Shown: one piece after another, positions 7,171-10,351 of the stretch
How the letters are laid out: every line of letters begins with the position of its first letter
How positions within the stretch are numbered: position 1 is the first letter of the stretch
Assembly (NCBI GenBank): GCA_003024985.2
Contig: PXIH01S0021572.1
Reading direction: 5' to 3' (one strand)
DNA length: 10,351 nucleotides
DNA from: Euperipatoides rowelli
Lineage: Eukaryota > Onychophora > Udeonychophora > Euonychophora > Peripatopsidae
Notes under the pieces: model-generated
The model's input: the letters and a program-made list of their open reading frames with translations, nothing else
What the model was told of the DNA's origin: nothing
Database searches by the model: none
Position numbers and translations under genes: made by a program

Positions 7171-7938
7171 TGTGAGTATGTACAGTATATGGTAGTCCAG
7201 ATATCTAAGGAAAGTGGTAAGGCTGGATGAATAATGTGAATTTTCTTAAACCATTGGTCAGGAGATAAGGTATCGAGTGTCCCATGGAAAGAACCAAACA
7301 AAGCCAAATGATTGGAAAATTGCTCAATTCCATAGGAGAATGCTGAAAGTGCATAAGAAGTTTGGAAATAAACATGTAGTCAATCCTTGTAGAATGGTTT
7401 GAAGAGTAATGAGTTGGTGTATGGTCTAACTGATGCGATCTTGCTAAATCACATAATGGTATTTTGAGGAAGATAATTCAGGTATATTTATGTCCCCAGC
7501 CATTATAATTTTGTAATGCCTATTGAGAGATATAAAATGCAAAACCTTCTGGAATATTTTTGCATGAATTGAAGGATACCTATGACTGTAAATCTTTATC
7601 ATGAGAAAAGATTGACCTTTAATGTGAACAGAGAGAATCATAATCTGGGGCTTTGAAAATTAAATATTACGAGCTTTTGTAATTAATGAAATGTTATAAT
7701 AGTTGTAATACCCAGTGCTTATTTAGGGCCTATGCTTGAGAAGACATTGAAGGTCGAAAATCATTTTCTCCAATAGTTGATTGGACTGATAGCTTAGTTT
7801 CCTGGAAAAAAAAGCTATGTTGATTTGTTTTCTCAAAACAAAATTATAAGGAAAGTTACATCTAATTGGATTGTTCAGACCTTGAGTATTTAAATATAAA
7901 AAGTTAATGCAAGGATGGGATTGGGTTGTGTTGGTCAA
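7171..7938 (-). pseudogene. LINE-C ORF2 APE-type endonuclease, broken
   Basis: In active elements this domain nicks the target to start reverse transcription. The N-terminus reads INFLYLNTQGLNNPIR and LRKQINIAFF (pattern 'N-V-R-G-L...I...LQET'). The QET itself, with its catalytic Glu, appears only in a frame shifted at an 8-base homopolymer (7806-7813). Then come SFLMIKIYS and IIMAGDINIPE (pattern 'GDFN', Asp and Asn kept), STRIDYMFIS (pattern 'SRIDY', near 7390-7360), and after another frame change FSNHLALFGSF (7325-7294), where the family has S-D-H; the Asp is Asn here while the His is kept. The start codon is unclear; the ORF1 stop region and the ORF2 start lie within a few bases of each other. 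Confidence 0.8.
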
Positions 7939-9151
7939 TCCATGTAAGATTGATTATCACTATTGTAATCAAAACTTGAAGAATTGCTTTCCGAAATATC
8001 TTGATCACTTAAATTTCAGATACTGGATTCATGTCAGGTAAAGAGTTGGATTGCTTATTTTGATTTGAACTGCGAGAGCATATGTTTTTCCTTCATTTCT
8101 CTTATTTTCCAAACATTGTTTTTTTTTTTCACATTCTTTTTTTTAGAGCTCAAATCCTTCTTCTTTTTCTTATTAACTTTGCTCTTGAAGAGCAGATTTT
8201 TTAACTTTGTTTTGGGGGAGAGGGCCAGTTTGTGTTCCACGTAGAGACAACTTGTAATCCAAAGATGTTTTTTGTTTTTGATTTGAAATCTGAGGTTGCT
8301 CATTGAGTGTAGGATCACAACTTAACTGAATGGATAAGCATTGATGTGATGTACTAATCAAACTTGGGTGTGGGTCCAGAATAAGTGGTTGGGAATGATC
8401 GATAGTAGAGACAATGTTCACTATCTCCTGGGAAGTGTCTTTAGAAAAGCTTAAACTATTTTCCATATTTTCCAGATTAGCATCCTCTTGAACTTTCTTC
8501 AGTATGATGGCCCATTCCATGGGATTGGCACCTAATTTAGATGCATACGATTGTTTACATGTATGTTGTGATGGCATTAAACCTCTGCACAATGGGCAGT
8601 ATTTGATGTTACAGTTACTAACTAGATGCTCTATACTTTCACAGCGAAAACAAATTCTTGGACGATTATGGATATGTAAATATACTCACAGAAATATATT
8701 TTAATGAAATAAGGAAGATCTAAGATAGTTAAGTTTGGTTTAATTCTAAAAACTACTCCTGTCTGTCCTGTTGCACAAGGTTTTCCATCAGGTCTAATCA
8801 TTTTACTTTGTGAAATTGCTTCAATTTCTCCCCATTGTTCCAAAGGAGTAGGGAGGTGCTCTTTCAAAACTGATACAGCAATTTTATCAATCATAATTTT
8901 ACAAAGTCTATTTTCCCCAATTGGGTTAAAAAATAGGTATTAAATTCATTAATTTTAGTAGATGAGTTCTGAAAGGCTGTGCTTTCCTTGGGGAAGTGAA
9001 CTCTAAATTGTAAAATGCTGGATTACTTAGTTGGTATAATGATTCCACATTATTAATCAAGGACAGATTAACAAGCTGTTTAAAAATTTGCTGAATATCT
9101 ATATCAATAAAGTTATAGTTATGCTGAGAGTTTAACAATATTAGGTGCCAT
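7935..9151 (-). pseudogene. LINE-C ORF1: RNA-binding protein with CCHC zinc knuckle, broken
   Basis: ORF1 proteins of this kind bind their own RNA and act as chaperones. An ATG at 9151 (MAPNIV) is possible, but the longer-matching frame runs LLNSQHNYNFIDIDIQQIF, so a frameshift occurs at once; an upstream start is also possible. The middle (8894-8700) reads like an RRM-type fold: AVSVLKEHLPTP, GVVFRIKPNLTILDLPYFIKI. Then RPRICFRCESIEHLVSNC gives a perfect C-x2-C-x4-H-x4-C knuckle (from 8652), followed by CPLC...HTC as a second partial finger. The tail is Gln/Ser-rich, then strongly basic (lysine runs near 8170-8100), then acidic and Ser/Asn-rich (DQDISESNSSSFDYNSDNQ) to a TGA at 7937-7935. 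At least four frameshifts are present. Confidence 0.75.
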
Positions 9152-9250
9152 CAAAAACTGAAATTGAGATTTCCAGAAGTAAATTGCTTTTTTAATTTAG
9201 TTATATTTATATTATCAACTATGTTAGAGGTCACTTTTCATCTGGTTAGG

Positions 9251-9279
9251 AGGGCCCAGAGGTTAACCTGGCCGGCCCT
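9251..9279. repeat. GC-rich palindrome near the LINE-C 5' end
   Basis: AGGGCCCAGAGGTTAACCTG followed by GCCGGCCCT is nearly its own reverse complement over 29 bases: AGGGCC at one end, GGCCCT at the other, AGGTTAACCT in the centre, offset by one base. It is far more GC-rich than the surroundings. It may belong to the LINE-C 5' UTR/promoter or mark the insertion point. Confidence 0.75.
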
Positions 9280-9311
9280 GTAGAATAAATATGAAAATTT
9301 CGAGTGAAAAC

Positions 9312-9336
9312 GAAATGAAATGAAATGAAATGAAAT
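9312..9336. repeat. (GAAAT)5 microsatellite
   Basis: Five perfect copies of GAAAT. On the minus strand this is (ATTTC)5 directly after AATAAA, so it may be the repeat tail of the element described next. Confidence 0.95.
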
Positions 9337-9400
9337 TTTATTAGCCGAACTTTCACCCATTAGGTGTTTCTTACAAAGACATTGTCATAACAAAATTAGA
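9312..9400 (-). mobile_element. Possible 3' tail of another minus-strand retroelement
   Basis: Reading the minus strand, a small hairpin (CACC-loop-GGTG, about 9346-9367) is followed by AATAAA and then the (ATTTC)5 repeat. LINEs and SINEs often end with a hairpin plus a short tandem repeat. No body of such an element was recognised upstream, so this is tentative. Confidence 0.3.
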
Positions 9401-10351
9401 AATACCTCAATGGGTACACTTACCAACTAAAAGTTGTGATAAGAATGAGTTTCGAGTTACCAAATACTGGTCAAAACATAAGAGAGGGCAAAAAGTTGTA
9501 AAAAAATGACAGCTTCTTGATAGTCATGCATCCTGTAAAACCGCCACCTGGCGAATGACATATGTGTCTTTTAATCTTTGATTCCCTGCATGTTCATTCT
9601 TTGATCATGTGGCTGATTTTCCCTATGTCATTCTTATTAAACTATCTTTCTCGTCGGCCTCGTATTAAAACTTGAAAATGAATCCTTGACCATTTTCCTT
9701 TTCAAACATTCCTTTAAAAAAAATCCTAGAAAATTTTTGATAATTTGGTCTACCTGGGGTTGAAAAGGAACATATTAAAGCCTTATGGGTTTTAGAAGTT
9801 AAGTGTTATACTCTGACTCACAATAATTTAAGTTTATTTACAGCACTCGTGTGAATTAAGTATTTATTTAGGGCTAAGGCTAAACTAAAATGAAATTTAA
9901 AAATAAATGATGTAAGCTTAAGTTCATTTTTTCATTAGCTTTAATCTTACGAGTAAATTTTTCAAATTATTTTTTATTTTATTTTGTTTTTTTTTATATA
10001 TATATATATATTTTCGAATACGTTTTTAAAAATTGAGAATTCTTCCGTATCAGTAGATCCAGTGAGTAAACTTAAGGTTTTCTGCCTGAAAGAACGACTT
10101 GATCATCTCCAGAGATTGATAGCCGTCTGAAGCCAGCCGATACTTTAACGCTACAATCCCTCACTTTCTAATTTTCATTGATAAATAAATCGCGATGATT
10201 GATTAAGAACATGTTGATGTTATAAGAAGAAGAAGAAAAACCAGAGTTATCTAACACAAATAAAATTTCAAGTCTCAAATCTATAAATCTAATAAATTTT
10301 GAAAATAATATTTGAAAAGATTTAACTGTTTTTAAATTTTGAAATATAGCG
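9401..10351. other. No gene seen; AT-rich with simple repeats
   Basis: No coding motif was found on either strand. There is a (TA) run at about 9996-10012 after a T-rich stretch, and a short AGA-repeat at about 10226-10238. It may be unique intergenic DNA or an older decayed repeat. Confidence 0.5.

Larger units (their letters stand above)
4701..9290 (-). mobile_element. LINE-C: nearly full-length L1/Tx1-like LINE, inactive
   Basis: This is a two-ORF non-LTR retrotransposon on the minus strand: a 5' region (about 9290-9152), ORF1 (about 9151-7935), ORF2 (about 7938-4795) and a short 3' UTR. The L1/Tx1 placement rests on the RT block RPINIQNVDAKL (group pattern 'RPI-S-L-x-N-V-D-x-K'), the GGLGL block, and a Cys/His motif after the RT. 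ORF1 with a zinc knuckle fits Tx1 better than mammalian L1. No target-site duplication could be identified, so both ends are approximate. Confidence 0.8.

Noticed and set aside
8504-8704. A plus-strand Cys-containing small open frame
   Set aside because: It is the antisense shadow of the LINE-C ORF1 zinc knuckle.
1-10351. A bacterial defence system, phage or CRISPR array
   Set aside because: No prokaryotic gene density, ribosome binding sites, or spaced repeats of CRISPR type; the reverse transcriptases are LINE-type, not retron or DRT.

Overview
The window looks like non-coding, repeat-filled DNA from an AT-rich animal genome, most likely an invertebrate; the species cannot be named from the sequence. 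No intact host gene was found, and there is no bacterial-style operon, rRNA, functional tRNA or CRISPR array. Nearly everything recognisable is a decayed transposable element. The reading frames come from dead non-LTR retrotransposons (LINEs), all three on the minus strand.

Layout from left to right: a 23-bp minisatellite (1-57) is cut by the window edge. LINE-A (about 300-1960, minus, Jockey/CR1-like) keeps a reverse-transcriptase half and part of the upstream linker. It is interrupted by a 204-bp inverted-repeat element (MITE1, 1102-1305) and a tRNA-derived SINE (SINE1, about 1401-1513). A second inverted-repeat element (MITE2, 2218-2511) carries the same G-rich core as MITE1 in the opposite orientation, between unrelated ends. 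Next come a C14-A14 tract and a second tRNA-like SINE (SINE3, about 2755-2836). LINE-B (about 3158-3930, minus) is the C-terminal end and 3' tail of a CR1/Jockey-like element, and it abuts a possible hAT transposon terminus (3112-3157). The stretch 3931-4560 is AT-rich and unassigned, followed by a minus-strand tRNA-derived SINE (SINE2, about 4560-4700).

The main content is LINE-C (about 4700-9290, minus), a nearly full-length element of the L1/Tx1-like group. ORF1 has an RNA-binding-like region, a CCHC zinc knuckle, and basic then acidic tails. ORF2 has an APE-type endonuclease, a reverse transcriptase, and a C-terminal Cys/His motif. The usual scheme for such elements is that ORF1 protein binds the RNA, the endonuclease nicks the target, and the reverse transcriptase copies the RNA at the nick. 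SINEs borrow this machinery. This copy cannot work: it has many frameshifts and stops, and active-site substitutions (YADD to YAVD, SDH to SNH).

Upstream of LINE-C are a GC-rich palindrome (9251-9279), a (GAAAT)5 microsatellite, and a possible 3' tail of another minus-strand element. The last kilobase shows only simple repeats. I found no convincing new biological system. The points most worth checking are the shared core in two MITEs with different ends, the nested insertions in LINE-A, the LINE-B/hAT junction, and the LINE-C 5' junction.
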